Shown: piece after piece, positions 17,204-26,870 of the stretch | Layout of the letters: each line of letters begins with the position of its first letter | Numbering within the stretch: the stretch's first letter is position 1 | Assembly: GCA_029266815.1 (NCBI GenBank) | Contig: JAQSWC010000011.1 | Span: 1 to 28,050, forward strand | Direction of reading: 5' to 3' | Length of the DNA stretch: 28,050 bases | Origin: Paucimonas sp. | GTDB taxonomy: Bacteria; Pseudomonadota; Gammaproteobacteria; Burkholderiales; Burkholderiaceae_D | Notes under the pieces: generated by a model | Seen by the model: the letters and a program-made list of their open reading frames with translations, nothing else | The model's database searches: none | What the model was told of the DNA's origin: nothing | Position numbers and translations under genes: made by a program

Positions 17204-19507
17204 TCAAACTGCAGGTGCCAACTTTAGCAGCAAAATTGCAACTTTTGCACCATTTCCACCATTGCGGTTCTGAATATCGATTTTCCCGCCGTGCTCTTCA
17301 ACGATCTTCTTCACCATTGCCAAACCTAAACCTGTGCCGCGCGGCTTCGACGTCACATATGGCTCAAATGCCTTGGCCATGATCTTGGAAGAGAAACCCG
17401 GCCCGTTATCGAGAATGAGAAGGCGTACTGCCACTGTATCCACGCCGTCCGTATTGCGATAATGAATCTCTTCCGTTTTAACATCAATCCGTGCCGGCGG
17501 CGCATCCGGCCCGCGTTCCGCCACGGCATCCTGCGCATTCTGCAGCAGATTATGAATGACTTGCCGTAACTGCGTCGGGTCGCCCATTACCTTCGAGAGA
17601 CTGGTGCCCAGCGAAGGGTGAATAATATCGCGTTCATCGCCGGCAATGTAGAGATGAAGAATTTCTTCTATCAGGCTGTTCAGGTCGAGCGGCTGCAGCT
17701 TGGCCGGCGGCGTGCGCGCATAGTCGCGGAAATCGTCGACCATGCGCTTCATCGCGGACACCTGATTCACGATGGTCGCCGTCGATTTGTTCAGCAGCGC
17801 CGCGTCCACGGGCGCGAGATGCGATTCGAGTTTCATCTGCAGGCGTTCAGCGGCAAGTTGAATGGGCGTTAGCGGATTCTTGATTTCATGCGCAAGCCGT
17901 CGTGCCACCTCGCCCCAGGCGAATGAACGCTGAACCGAGATCACATCGGAGATATCGTCGAAGACGATGATGTAGCCATTGCCGCTTTCCAGCGGAAGAT
18001 GGGATCCGCGCGCCAGCAGCGTGATTGCTCCCTCGCCCTCCACGCCGCCAGGACCGGGTATCTCTATCTGCTGCTGCCAGTGCATCTGCTGCAGTGCCGT
18101 GTCGCCCGATACCGATTGCGCGCTTTGCTCCGAGAAGGCGCGAATGATGGCCTGCGCCAGAACTTCCAGACCGGGCACGCCAGACAAGGGCTGGCCAATG
18201 TAACGGCCGAAGTCGCTTTGATGAAGGATGCGCTCCACCGATTCATTGCAGGTCACCAGATGAAGATGGTCGTCCAGCACCATCACGCCGGCCGACATGC
18301 TGCCCAGCACCGACTCCAGATAGGCTTTGGCATGCTCAAGTTCGGCGCTGTTTTTCTCAACCGCAGTGCGCGCTTCAAGTAGCTGGCGGATCATCGTGTT
18401 GAACGACTGCGTCAGCGTGCCCAGTTCGTCAGAGCTGGCTACGATGGGCCGCGGAGACAGGTTGCCTTCCGCCACGGCCTTGGTTCCTTCCGCCAGCACG
18501 AGCAGCGGCCGGGCAAGGTCGCCGGCAATCAGGAAGCTGCTGGCGATCGCGCCGAAAATCGCGAGCAGCAGGGTGAGCGTCAGCGTGACGAGATACATCT
18601 TGCGCAAGCCGGTACGCCCGAGTGAGCGTTCCTGGTATTCGCTATACGCTGCGCGCACTGCCTCGGCATTGACTGCAAGCGAAGTCGGCACGGGCTGCAT
18701 CAGTTGCAGGAAGCGGGTTTCGCTCTGGAAGGCCATTTCATTGCTGGGCGGCGGGATCATGACCACGACGCGCATGCGCAGTCCGGCGTCGCCGGGCGCT
18801 ACGGAGGGCAGGTCGTCCAGTTCCGGGGCATCGCTGTCTTCCGCCGGCTGCGCATCGCTTGCGCTCTCCAGTGTAGCGTAGCCACGCGATGCCCGTGCCC
18901 TGCTCAGCATGTAGGAAGAGGGGAGGTCGGGTACCAGTTCGACGATACCGCCGCTTGCAGAGGCAATCAGGCGTCCGCTGGAATTGACGATGGCGACGTC
19001 CTGGAGCTGCGATTGGTCCCGCAGCCGCGACAACTGCATGATCTGAGACGCGTCTGAGAGATCCGAGAGATCGAGCGCCATGCCACGCGCTTTCGCATGC
19101 AGATCGGCCAGCGAGGAATCCAGGGCGGCACGGCTCAGTTTCAGGCCGGCCTCCAATGCCGATTCCACCCGCACGTCGAACCAGGATTCGATCGAGCGGG
19201 AGACGAACTGCACCGATACCACGTAAATCACGCTGCCGGGAAGAATGCCGATGACGGCGAACAGCACCACCAGCCGCGTCAACAGTTTCGAGCCGAACTC
19301 GCCGCGGCGATAGCGCCGGTACAGACGGGTCAGCAAGAGGCCGACCATGAACAGCAGCGCGCCCGCGACCAGGGCATTCAGGCCGATCAGCCAGGGATAA
19401 TGGCGGTCGAACAGAGCCGAGTTCTCCGACGCCGACGCCAGCATGAACAGAAGGATGGTAGCCAGCGAGCCGCCGACGACGAGCAGATACTTCAACAAGC
19501 GTGTCAC
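17204..19507 (-). CDS. ntrY: NtrY-like membrane sensor histidine kinase
   Basis: Sensor kinase of 767 residues. Two N-terminal spans (about 5-25 and 38-60) and a third (about 80-105) precede a large extracytoplasmic part (to about 315) with an acidic Pro/Ser insert. A further span (about 318-340, YLVTLTLTLLLAIFGAIASSFLIAG) leads to a HAMP-like segment (EGTKAVAEGNLSPR), a PAS region (SMSAGVMVLDDHLHLVTCNESVERIL) and the kinase core: H box RRLAHEIKNPLTPIQL, N box IHNLLQNAQDAV, G1 DNGPGF and FEPYVTSKPRGTGLGLAM. This four-helix plus HAMP-PAS layout is that of NtrY. It starts with GTG two bases after the DUF4390 stop, so translation is probably coupled, and it feeds the regulator at 16393-17115. 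Confidence 0.93.
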   Translation of the reverse strand: MTRLLKYLLVVGGSLATILLFMLASASENSALFDRHYPWLIGLNALVAGALLFMVGLLLTRLYRRYRRGEFGSKLLTRLVVLFAVIGILPGSVIYVVSVQFVSRSIESWFDVRVESALEAGLKLSRAALDSSLADLHAKARGMALDLSDLSDASQIMQLSRLRDQSQLQDVAIVNSSGRLIASASGGIVELVPDLPSSYMLSRARASRGYATLESASDAQPAEDSDAPELDDLPSVAPGDAGLRMRVVVMIPPPSNEMAFQSETRFLQLMQPVPTSLAVNAEAVRAAYSEYQERSLGRTGLRKMYLVTLTLTLLLAIFGAIASSFLIAGDLARPLLVLAEGTKAVAEGNLSPRPIVASSDELGTLTQSFNTMIRQLLEARTAVEKNSAELEHAKAYLESVLGSMSAGVMVLDDHLHLVTCNESVERILHQSDFGRYIGQPLSGVPGLEVLAQAIIRAFSEQSAQSVSGDTALQQMHWQQQIEIPGPGGVEGEGAITLLARGSHLPLESGNGYIIVFDDISDVISVQRSFAWGEVARRLAHEIKNPLTPIQLAAERLQMKLESHLAPVDAALLNKSTATIVNQVSAMKRMVDDFRDYARTPPAKLQPLDLNSLIEEILHLYIAGDERDIIHPSLGTSLSKVMGDPTQLRQVIHNLLQNAQDAVAERGPDAPPARIDVKTEEIHYRNTDGVDTVAVRLLILDNGPGFSSKIMAKAFEPYVTSKPRGTGLGLAMVKKIVEEHGGKIDIQNRNGGNGAKVAILLLKLAPAV

Positions 19508-19509
19508 CG

Positions 19510-20094
19510 CTATTCCGCCTTGTAATTGAAGTTCTTCCAGTCAGACGACAGGCGCCAGTCGCTGTCGTTGATGGCATGCATCTGGAAAGGCTTGCCCAAC
19601 AGGGTCAGATCCAGCCTCAGGCGTACCGAAACCCGATAGTTTTCTCCGATCTTCAGTGCGCCGCGTTCAGCAATCAGCCAGCGGGCGGGCCGCCGCACCA
19701 TTGAGAGAGCCTCGTCCAGCGACGTGAAACTCTGCTGCAGCCGGCCGACCACGCCAGCCTGGTATTGCCTTGTCAGGACATCGTAAGACACGCGCACGGT
19801 GCGCGACGTATTGACGGCCTGGTCGTCGAACCAGTACCAGCGTGGGCGCTTCATTTCCACTTCAGTGGTGAAATACAGGGGAATGCCGCGCGAAATAACA
19901 TCTTCCAGGCCGCGGTTGAGTTCGAATGCAAAGGTGGAAGACAGCCGGTAGCCCTCTTCCGTGCTTTCGATATGAGCCTGGACGATCTCGATGCCTTCCG
20001 CAGCCGATGCCTGCATGGGGACGAACGCCGTCATGACGGCGAGTGCCATCGAAAGCGTCCAGAATCTCAGCAGATAGGCTAGGTGCTTTTGCAC
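19510..20094 (-). CDS. DUF4390 domain protein, exported
   Basis: 194 residues with an N-terminal signal or anchor segment (about 9-32, LLRFWTLSMALAVMTAFVPMQASA, cleavage likely after ASA). The rest is a mixed beta-rich domain with family segments EIVQAHIESTEEGYRLSSTFAFELN, PLYFTTEVEMKRPRWYWFDD and RYQAGVVGRLQQSF-like TRQYQAGVVGRLQQSF. DUF4390 genes sit between rsmB and ntrY across Burkholderiales, as here, which suggests a periplasmic role connected to the NtrY sensor domain; this is inference from position only. The GTG start at 20094 lacks a clear ribosome site and lies 81 bp after rsmB; an ATG at residue 16 is possible but would shorten the signal peptide. Confidence 0.85.
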   Translation of the reverse strand: MQKHLAYLLRFWTLSMALAVMTAFVPMQASAAEGIEIVQAHIESTEEGYRLSSTFAFELNRGLEDVISRGIPLYFTTEVEMKRPRWYWFDDQAVNTSRTVRVSYDVLTRQYQAGVVGRLQQSFTSLDEALSMVRRPARWLIAERGALKIGENYRVSVRLRLDLTLLGKPFQMHAINDSDWRLSSDWKNFNYKAE

Positions 20095-20175
20095 GGGTTG
20101 GTCGAGCGCTGATTCGTTGATTTTCGGCCGTGCTGCTTGTGCGGCGGCCGGGCGGGCCGACGGTGGAAAGCCTGT

Positions 20176-21483
20176 TCAGGACACCTGCTTCTGAAACAGG
20201 GCGAAGAACAAGCCGTCGTGGTCTTCCTCCGCGCGCGATACTGGCAGCAATTGCCCCGGAGCATCCAGGCGCAATGCCTGATGTCTCGACGCGAAGGCGG
20301 CGGCCTGAGCTTCCGACTCCTGCGGCCACAAGGAACACGTAACAAGCAGCAATTTACCATTGGGCTCCAGCATCTGCCACAGGTTGTCCAGTATTTGCGC
20401 TGAAAGTGTTGTGAGTTGCGTCGAGTCTCCCGGTTTGCGCAGCCAGCGTATGTCGGGGTGGCGCCGCACGATGCCTGACGCGGTACAGGGAACGTCTGCC
20501 AGAATGCGGGAGTAGAGCCGGCCATCCCACCAATCGTTCCGGGCGGCGTCTCCGCAAACTATCCGGGCCTCCAAGCTCAGGCGTTGCAGGTTGTCGCGCA
20601 CACGCTGTAGGCGGTCGGCATCGCTGTCGACCGCAGTGAGGTCGATGTCTGCCGTCTCGAGCAGATGGCCGCTCTTTCCGCCCGGCGCGGCGCAGGCGTC
20701 CAGCACCCGCATGCCATCGTGCAGATCGAGAAGCGATGCCGCAAGTTGCGCGGCGGCATCCTGTACTGACACGCATCCATCGGCAAAAGCCGGTAAGTGC
20801 GATACCGGCACCGGCTTCTCCAGCCGTACCGCATCGTTGCCGAGAGGCTTGGCGCTAATGCCTTTATCCGCGAGTAGCGTCAGGTAAGCGTCGCGCGAGA
20901 TGCGGCGACGGTTGACGCGCAAGGTCAGTGGCGGCATCCGGTTGCCTTCCTGCAAAATGGATTGCCATTGCGCCGGGTAAGCTCTTCGCAAGGCATTGAT
21001 CCACCACGCCGGATAGTTCCATTGTGCCGATTCGTCCTTGCAGGCTTCGGCCATCAGGCTTGCCCGCTCACGCAGGAAACGCCTCAATACCGCGTTTACG
21101 AAATTCTTGGCGGCGCGGGTTTCCGGCAAGGCATTGGCAGCCTCGACCGCCTGGTTCACCACCGTGAAGTCGTCATAGGCCTGCGAATCCGCGTCATCGC
21201 AGAGCAAGGACAGCGCGCATACCAGAAGCGCGGCCAGCAATTCCGGGCGCGGCGGTTTCTGTGCCAGCAGGGACAACAGTTTGTTCGCGCGGCCGGTCTG
21301 ACGCATTGCGCGGTAGGAAATATCCTGGATCGCACCGCGCTGCTGCATGGCGGCTGGGTCATTGTCGACGACACGGCTCAAGGCTTGAGGAAGAGAGGTT
21401 CCGGTGCGTACATCGGCAACGGCGGACGCGGCGCAAGCCAGAGCGAAGGCCAGCGAATCGTGGGGGAGGGCAGGACGGGTCAA
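20176..21483 (-). CDS. rsmB: 16S rRNA m5C967 methyltransferase
   Basis: RsmB methylates C967 of 16S rRNA using SAM. 435 residues, normal length. The N-terminal NusB-like RNA-binding domain spans about 1-150 (AAKNFVNAVLRRFLRER), followed by the methyltransferase domain with SAM motif LDACAAPGGKSGHLLE (about 261-276), an acidic binding residue in AVDSDADRL, motif IV DVPCTASGIVRRHPDIRW (Cys333) and motif VI VTCSLWPQES with the nucleophile Cys383. The start is TTG, supported by GAGGAAA six bases upstream; the nearby ATG is out of frame. It begins the run rsmB, DUF4390, ntrY, ntrX, a conserved order in this group. No damage is visible. Confidence 0.96.
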   Translation of the reverse strand: MTRPALPHDSLAFALACAASAVADVRTGTSLPQALSRVVDNDPAAMQQRGAIQDISYRAMRQTGRANKLLSLLAQKPPRPELLAALLVCALSLLCDDADSQAYDDFTVVNQAVEAANALPETRAAKNFVNAVLRRFLRERASLMAEACKDESAQWNYPAWWINALRRAYPAQWQSILQEGNRMPPLTLRVNRRRISRDAYLTLLADKGISAKPLGNDAVRLEKPVPVSHLPAFADGCVSVQDAAAQLAASLLDLHDGMRVLDACAAPGGKSGHLLETADIDLTAVDSDADRLQRVRDNLQRLSLEARIVCGDAARNDWWDGRLYSRILADVPCTASGIVRRHPDIRWLRKPGDSTQLTTLSAQILDNLWQMLEPNGKLLLVTCSLWPQESEAQAAAFASRHQALRLDAPGQLLPVSRAEEDHDGLFFALFQKQVS

Positions 21484-21564
21484 TCCATTTCCTCAAAAGA
21501 AATAAAGCCGGGAATTGTAGCCGCTCCACAGCCTTTAAAGACTAATCAGGTTCCTGCCGCGTGC

Positions 21565-21876
21565 TTAAACGCCCCACATCACATCCTTGCTGTGCTTGTT
21601 TGCTGCCCGCAGCATCTCAAGCAGGGGAAAAACCCGCGTTGCGAAGCTGACGCGCTCTCGCCTATGGCGCTCATGGTCTTCGTCCGCATCGTTGTCGCTC
21701 GCTCGCTCGCTGGACGCTGCAATTTCCGTTTCCAGCGTAGCGATTGCTCCTGCGCTTTCGGCGGCGGTGATGATGCCGCGTTTCAAGTCCTTGCCCAGCA
21801 GGTCGAGGATGGGCTTGGCATTCTCTTCGTACATGATGACGTCCGCGGCGGCCTTCGATTTGAAGATGACGAGCAT
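21565..21876 (-). CDS. DUF1840 family protein
   Basis: 103 residues, begins MLVIFKSKAAADVIMYEENAKPILDLLGKD and continues with KRGIITAAESAGAIATLETEI, family segments of DUF1840, a small betaproteobacterial group of unknown function. An acidic run (DNDADEDHERHRRERVSF) precedes a C-terminal helix (LLEMLRAANKHSKDVMWGV). The region GKDLKRGIITAAE is typical. GGAG stands eight bases before the ATG. It lies between rsmB and the lipoprotein gene on the same strand. No signal peptide, membrane span or catalytic motif is present. Confidence 0.85.
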   Translation of the reverse strand: MLVIFKSKAAADVIMYEENAKPILDLLGKDLKRGIITAAESAGAIATLETEIAASSERASDNDADEDHERHRRERVSFATRVFPLLEMLRAANKHSKDVMWGV

Positions 21877-21935
21877 GGCTTACTCCGTGCAGGTGGTGAA
21901 TGACCTCATTTTGACGTCTTTCTTTCCGGCCCGCC

Positions 21936-22454
21936 TTATTCGGGCTTGAAGGAAGTCAGAAAAGTGTCGACCGTTTCCGTCGGCAGTTCACCGGGCGCAA
22001 CAATCACGACCTGATAAGCGCGATCATCTTTCACGACGAAGCGCGCGCCTAGTCTTCGCGCGGGCTGCAAAGCGGCATTCGATGCGCCGACCGCCTCGAC
22101 ATCGATCGCAGTTATTCGGTCGCCTGCCTTGCCGTCGACCGCCTTCTCCATGATGATCTTGCCGCCGATGTTTTTTACCAGCGCGTGCTTCATCGGCTCA
22201 ATTGCGGCCAGAGCTTCCGCCGGGCTTGCGAAGCGCGCTGCCCCGACCGCAAAGGTCAGATTCTCCGCCTGGGCCACCGTCATCGACATCATGACCCTTG
22301 TGCTTCCGACGACCACCGGCCGAGCCTGTGACGAGGGTTTGGCCGGCATCAATACGGTAAAGGGCACGTCGCCGCCTCTTATTTCGCGCCAGTCCAGGGC
22401 AGGCGAGCAGCCGAGGAGAATGATGCACCACAACCAGACAGTCATTTTTCTCAT
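21936..22454 (-). CDS. putative lipoprotein of unknown function
   Basis: 172 residues from the ATG at 22454, chosen because it opens a short lipoprotein signal, MRKMTVWLWCIILLGCS, with the lipobox LLGC and the acylated Cys at position 16. The upstream in-frame extension to 22655 would destroy this and overlap the PBP gene. The mature part (REIRGGDVPFTVLMPAKPSS, VGAARFASPAEALAAIEPMKHALVKNIGG, FVVKDDRAYQVVIVAPG, VDTFLTSFKPE) looks like a compact beta-alpha domain; the closing VDTFLTSFK is often seen in small exported proteins of similar fold. No enzymatic motif is present. It diverges from the penicillin-binding protein gene across 106 bp, so they may share control. Confidence 0.75.
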   Translation of the reverse strand: MRKMTVWLWCIILLGCSPALDWREIRGGDVPFTVLMPAKPSSQARPVVVGSTRVMMSMTVAQAENLTFAVGAARFASPAEALAAIEPMKHALVKNIGGKIIMEKAVDGKAGDRITAIDVEAVGASNAALQPARRLGARFVVKDDRAYQVVIVAPGELPTETVDTFLTSFKPE

Positions 22455-22560
22455 GACGCAATGGTAGCAGCATGAGCCTGATCGACCTTGCAGGAAAACC
22501 AAATGCCGCCACGCGGGTCGAACTGAGGACTTCACCTGCAATGCTTCGGCAAATATCAAC

Positions 22561-24796
22561 GTGCATCCATCTCTTGAGGCAGCTCGGCAGCGATTGTTTC
22601 GATTGCTTACATCCCGTGGTTTTCGACTGGCGGGCGGCGCCTCCTTGATTCTCATTGCATGTGTCCTGCTTGCGGCCTATCTTGCGGTTCGTTCCATCGA
22701 TGTGCCCGACATCGGCGACATCCGGCAGGCGCGCAACCAGGAGCCGAGCGTGATGCTGGCAAGCGACGGCAGCAAGCTCGCCACCTTCAGGCAGATTCAG
22801 CAGAAATGGGTGTCGCTCGACGAAATGTCACCTTATATAGTGAAAGCCCTGATCGCCACCGAGGATCACCGCTTCTACGAGCATCACGGCATTGATTACT
22901 CGCGCACGGTGTCGGCCGTGTTCCATACCGCACGCGGTGAAGTCCAGGGCGGCTCCACCATCACGCAGCAGCTAGCGCGCAATCTTTTTCCGCAGAAGAT
23001 AGGCCGGTCACGCACCGTGACGCGCAAAGTGCGGGAGATGCTGACCGCCAAGGAGATCGAGAAGCGGTACACCAAGGACGAAATACTTGAGACCTATCTA
23101 AACACGGTGCCTTTCCTCTACAACGTCACCGGCATCGAGATGGCCGCCCGCACCTATTACGGCAAATCGGCTGCCGATCTTAATCTGCTCCAGAGCGCCA
23201 TGCTGGTCGGAATGCTCAAAGGTACGCATTACTACAATCCGGTCGTCAACCCGGATCGGGCAATCAAGCGGCGCAATGTGGTGCTGGCGCAAATGGCCAA
23301 GCGCGGATTGATGCAGGCGCCGCAGGCGGCTCAGTTGAGCCGCAAGCCTTTGGAGCTGAAATTTGCGCGGCAGGTGGAAACCCAGGATCCCACGACCGCG
23401 CATTTCGTGGTGTATGCGCGCAAATGGCTTGCGGAATGGAGCGAGCGCAACGGCGTCAACCTTTTCGGCGACGGCCTTGTCATCCAGACGACGATCGAAC
23501 CCAAGCTGCAGAAGGCTGCCGTTCAGGCGGTCAAGGAGCAGACTGCATTGCTGCAGCGGATTGCCGACGTTGAATGGGGGCGCTCGTCAGCCAAATTGCT
23601 GGGTAACTCGCCCGATGCTTATGCCCGTCTTCACAAGCGCGTCGAACCATTCCGCTATTTCTGGGACGCTCATCCGAAAATGGTGGATACATTTCTTCGC
23701 GAGTCGCCGGCATACAAAAAGGCAGTCGCCGGCGGCGCCACGCCAGCTGCGGCGCTCGCACGCCTGCGCAAGGACGATGCCTTCATGGCGCAGTTGCGAG
23801 AAGCGAAAACCCGGCTCGAGGCGGGCTTCGTCGCGATGGACCCTACGACCGGTGAAGTCAAGGCCTGGGTCGGCAGCCGCGATTTCAACCGCGATCAGTT
23901 TGACCATGTCGCTCAAGCCTTGAGGCAGCCGGGCTCCACCTTCAAGCCGATCGTCTACGGTGCCGCGCTCGAGCAGGGACTGAGCCCTCATCACCTCTAT
24001 CGCGATGTTCCGGTGGAAATCAAATCGCGTGACGCGATATGGAGGCCGACGGATATGACCGGATGGAGCGGACGCGAGATGTCGCTGCGCCAGGGCCTGG
24101 TCTATTCCAAGAATACGATTACGGCACAGGTCATGCAGGACGTCGGCTTGCCGGCAATCGTCGATCTGGCCAAAGCCGTCGGCATCAACCAGAGCCGTCT
24201 CGATCCGGTTCCTTCACTGGCACTCGGCACCAGTTCCGTCACGTTGCTGGAAATGGTCTCCGCCTACTCCACCATTGCCCAGATGGGCGAATACAACAAG
24301 CCGGTGTTCATCAAGCGGATCACCGATCGCCACGGTAACGTCGTGGCGGAATTTGGCGGCGACAGCGAGCGTGTTCTGTCGCTACTGGGGGCAGGGCGGT
24401 CATAACGCGATCCTGATCGTCGGCGACTTTTTCCGCGATGTGCTGAAAACCAAGATGATCGACGTGCGCGCCCGCTTCCCTCGCCCCTTCCGCGCACCGT
24501 TGTATGCAACTCAAAGCGCGCCGGTACAGGATTGGCGCGATGCGCTCGACGCCGACGGCGATGCCTACGCCAAGGTGCCGGTCGGTTCCGGCGTGATCAT
24601 CACCCGCAATGGTGGCAGGACGGTGGCCGGAGACGAGCGCGGCATTGATGCCATGTCGAAGGAAGAGGTGGCAAGCCGAGGGAGCGAGGAAGACCTCACG
24701 CATGCAATGCGTGCGATGGGGCGCGACCCGGTTACCGGTGAAAGAATCCAGTCGAGCGGGGGAGGCAGCGCCGCTAGCAGTGCTGCGGGAGATTGA
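22561..24796 (+). pseudogene. class A penicillin-binding protein with a deletion removing the KTG motif
   Basis: PBP1A-type bifunctional peptidoglycan synthase. From the GTG at 22561: a membrane anchor (about 24-44), the glycosyltransferase domain with catalytic Glu101 (ATEDHRFYEHHG) and GGSTITQQLARNL, then the transpeptidase domain with Ser459-Thr-Phe-Lys462 (GSTFKPI) and Ser516-Lys-Asn518. After GGDSERVLS the frame runs into LLGAGRS and a stop at 24403-24405. Family sequence resumes in another frame at YWGQGGHNAILIVGDFF (24383) and continues to 24796. The KTG-containing segment expected between them is gone; by comparison with homologs as I recall them about 65-75 residues, some 200 bp, are missing, with a length equal to 2 modulo 3. 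The glycosyltransferase half could still fold, but the transpeptidase could not work. Confidence 0.9.
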
Positions 24797-24809
24797 CGGG
24801 AAAGGTACT

Positions 24810-25274
24810 TCAGGAAGCGATCTTGTACTGCATTGAAAATTCAACTTTCCCGCTCTTGACCTTCAGGTTCTCGACCGCATCCACTGCCTGCCTGAGCTGC
24901 GCGATCAGCGCCTGGAATTTTTCGCCGGGCTGCCCTTGAAAAATCAGTTTGAAAGACTTGCCGTCCGGACGACATTCAAATAAAAGGATGAGCGTCGTGG
25001 ACTGAGGGCTGTCATACATCAGGTACTGGACGGCGGTATCCACCTTGCTTACGAAGGCAGTGAAATCCGCAGTCTCGACACTGGCCTCGATTTCTTTTTC
25101 CGGCGTAAGCAGTTTCACGCCTTCCAGTATCACCTTCTGTGCATTCTTTTCTACGGCAGGCTTGCTTTTGCCATTGGCACTGTCGCTCACGCTGGATGAT
25201 TTGGCAAAGGCGCCGGAAGTTGTCAGCACTGCTATCAGGAATACGACGGCGGCACGAAAAGTCGATTGGGACAT
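24810..25274 (-). CDS. exported protein of unknown function
   Basis: 154 residues with a clear signal peptide (MSQSTFRAAVVFLIAVLTTSGAFA, cleavage likely after AFA near 24). The mature part starts Ser/Lys-rich (KSSSVSDSANGKSKPAVEKN) and continues with a mixed domain (VILEGVKLLTPEKEIEASVETADFTAFVSKVDTAVQYLMYDSPQSTTLILLFECRPDG, KVEFSMQYKI). I do not recognise the family. It ends 13 bp from the PBP gene end, converging with it, and lies downstream of comM after 73 bp; a 19-bp dyad at 25331-25349 spans the comM stop. Expression as part of the ubiK-comM unit is possible but not shown. Confidence 0.7.
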   Translation of the reverse strand: MSQSTFRAAVVFLIAVLTTSGAFAKSSSVSDSANGKSKPAVEKNAQKVILEGVKLLTPEKEIEASVETADFTAFVSKVDTAVQYLMYDSPQSTTLILLFECRPDGKSFKLIFQGQPGEKFQALIAQLRQAVDAVENLKVKSGKVEFSMQYKIAS

Positions 25275-25330
25275 GGCGGATCATTCGCAGAAAGAAGTCG
25301 CCTATCTTCCCATGTGCCGGGACTCATTTC

Positions 25331-25349
25331 AACCTTCAAGATGAAGGTT
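25331..25349. repeat. dyad overlapping the comM stop codon
   Basis: AACCTTCA-AGA-TGAAGGTT is a perfect 8-bp stem with a three-base loop. It has no T tract on the minus strand, so it is at best a weak terminator or an mRNA 3' stem. Confidence 0.4.
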
Positions 25350-26868
25350 AATTTTCCCGCAACGCCCGGCGGTATTGCACGGCCTCTGCGACATGAGTCT
25401 TGCTGACCTGTGCCGCCCCTTCTAGGTCCGCAATGGTACGCGCCACTTTGAGTACGCGATGATAAGCGCGCGCCGACCAGTTCAGCTTGGTCATTGCAGT
25501 GCGCAGCAGTTGCTCGCCTGCGGCATCGGGTGAGCAGTAGGCATCGATCTCCTGCACCGACAGCAGATGATTGCTTTTCTGCTGGCGCCGGAGTTGCCGT
25601 TCGAAAGCATGCGCCACCCGTTTCGAAATCGCCTCTGACGTTTCGCCCTCGCCTTGCTTCGTCAATTCTTCCTGGGGTATCGTCGACACCTGAATCTGCA
25701 TGTCGATGCGATCGAGCAGCGGGCCGGATATCTTGTCCTGATAGCGTGCAATCATGTCCGGCGTGCAGCGGCATTTGCCCGAAGGATGGCCGCAGTAGCC
25801 ACAGGGGCAAGGGTTCATTGCGGCGATCAATTGGAAGCGCGCCGGGAAATCCGCTTGCCTTGCAGCACGCGAGATCGTGATATGGCCCGACTCCAGCGGC
25901 TCGCGCAATACCTCGAGAACCTTGCGGTCGAATTCGGGCAGTTCATCGAGGAACAGAACGCCGTTGTGCGAAAGGGAAATCTCGCCGGGGCGCGGCGTGC
26001 CGCCTCCGCCCACCAGCGCAACGGCGGACGCCGTATGGTGCGGCGACCTGAAGGGCCTGATCTTCCAGCGCGCCAGCGAAAAGCTGCCGTTCAACGACTG
26101 CACCGCGGCGGATTCCAGAGCCTCACCGTCCGTCATGGGTGGAAGGATGCCGGGAAAACGCGAGGCGAGCATTGACTTGCCGGTGCCGGGCGGTCCCACC
26201 ATAAGGACACTGTGTCCTCCCGCGGCAGCTACTTCCAGAGCGCGCTTGGCCTGCATCTGTCCCTTGACGTCACTGAAATCGGCGTAGTTAGTCTGCTTTA
26301 CTCGCGGCTGCGGACGATGCTGCCTGAGCCGGCTGCCGTCGTCGGTTGCGGCGAAATGCGCGCATACCTGCAACAGCGAATCGGCCGGATAGATCATCGC
26401 ATCGCTGACCAGGGCCGCCTCATCGGCACTCTCGCGCGGCAGAATGAAAGCACGCGGTTTCTTGTCGTTCGACGCCTTCTGCATTGCATACGTCATCGCC
26501 AGCGCGCCGCGGATTGGACGCAGTTCTCCGGAAAGCGACAATTCACCGGCGAATTCATAATGATCGAGATGCTCGGCAGGCATCTGCCCCGAAGCGGCGA
26601 GTATGCCGAGCGCAATCGGCAGATCGAACCTGCCGGACTCCTTGGGCAGGTCGGCCGGCGCTAGATTCACGGTAATACGTCTTGCCGGAAATTCGAACCG
26701 CGCATTCTGCAGCGCTGCGCGCACGCGGTCCTTGGATTCCTTCACTTCGGTTTCAGGCAAGCCAACGATAGTGAAAGAAGGCAGTCCGTTGGCCAGATGG
26801 ACCTCGACCGTTACCTCATGTGCGGACATGCCGGACAGCGCACGGCTTTTCAATACAGCCAGGCTCAT
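25348..26868 (-). CDS. comM: ComM/YifB family AAA+ ATPase
   Basis: Hexameric helicase-type ATPase that helps branch migration during natural transformation (ComM), a member of the Mg-chelatase-like YifB group. 506 residues, normal length. The N-terminal Lon-like S16 fold (about 1-170, VEVHLANGLPSFTIVGLPETEVKESKDRVRAAL) is followed by the AAA+ core with Walker A GPPGTGKS (225-232) and Walker B VLFLDELPEF (304-313), then the zinc-ribbon-like NPCPCGYCGHPSGKCRC and RYQDKISGPLLDRIDMQIQV, and a C-terminal Mg-chelatase domain with NWSARAYHRVLKVARTIADLEG. It starts two bases after ubiK stops, so the two are probably one operon. Together with dprA it hints at a competence pathway. Confidence 0.95.
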   Translation of the reverse strand: MSLAVLKSRALSGMSAHEVTVEVHLANGLPSFTIVGLPETEVKESKDRVRAALQNARFEFPARRITVNLAPADLPKESGRFDLPIALGILAASGQMPAEHLDHYEFAGELSLSGELRPIRGALAMTYAMQKASNDKKPRAFILPRESADEAALVSDAMIYPADSLLQVCAHFAATDDGSRLRQHRPQPRVKQTNYADFSDVKGQMQAKRALEVAAAGGHSVLMVGPPGTGKSMLASRFPGILPPMTDGEALESAAVQSLNGSFSLARWKIRPFRSPHHTASAVALVGGGGTPRPGEISLSHNGVLFLDELPEFDRKVLEVLREPLESGHITISRAARQADFPARFQLIAAMNPCPCGYCGHPSGKCRCTPDMIARYQDKISGPLLDRIDMQIQVSTIPQEELTKQGEGETSEAISKRVAHAFERQLRRQQKSNHLLSVQEIDAYCSPDAAGEQLLRTAMTKLNWSARAYHRVLKVARTIADLEGAAQVSKTHVAEAVQYRRALREN

Positions 26869-26870
26869 CG

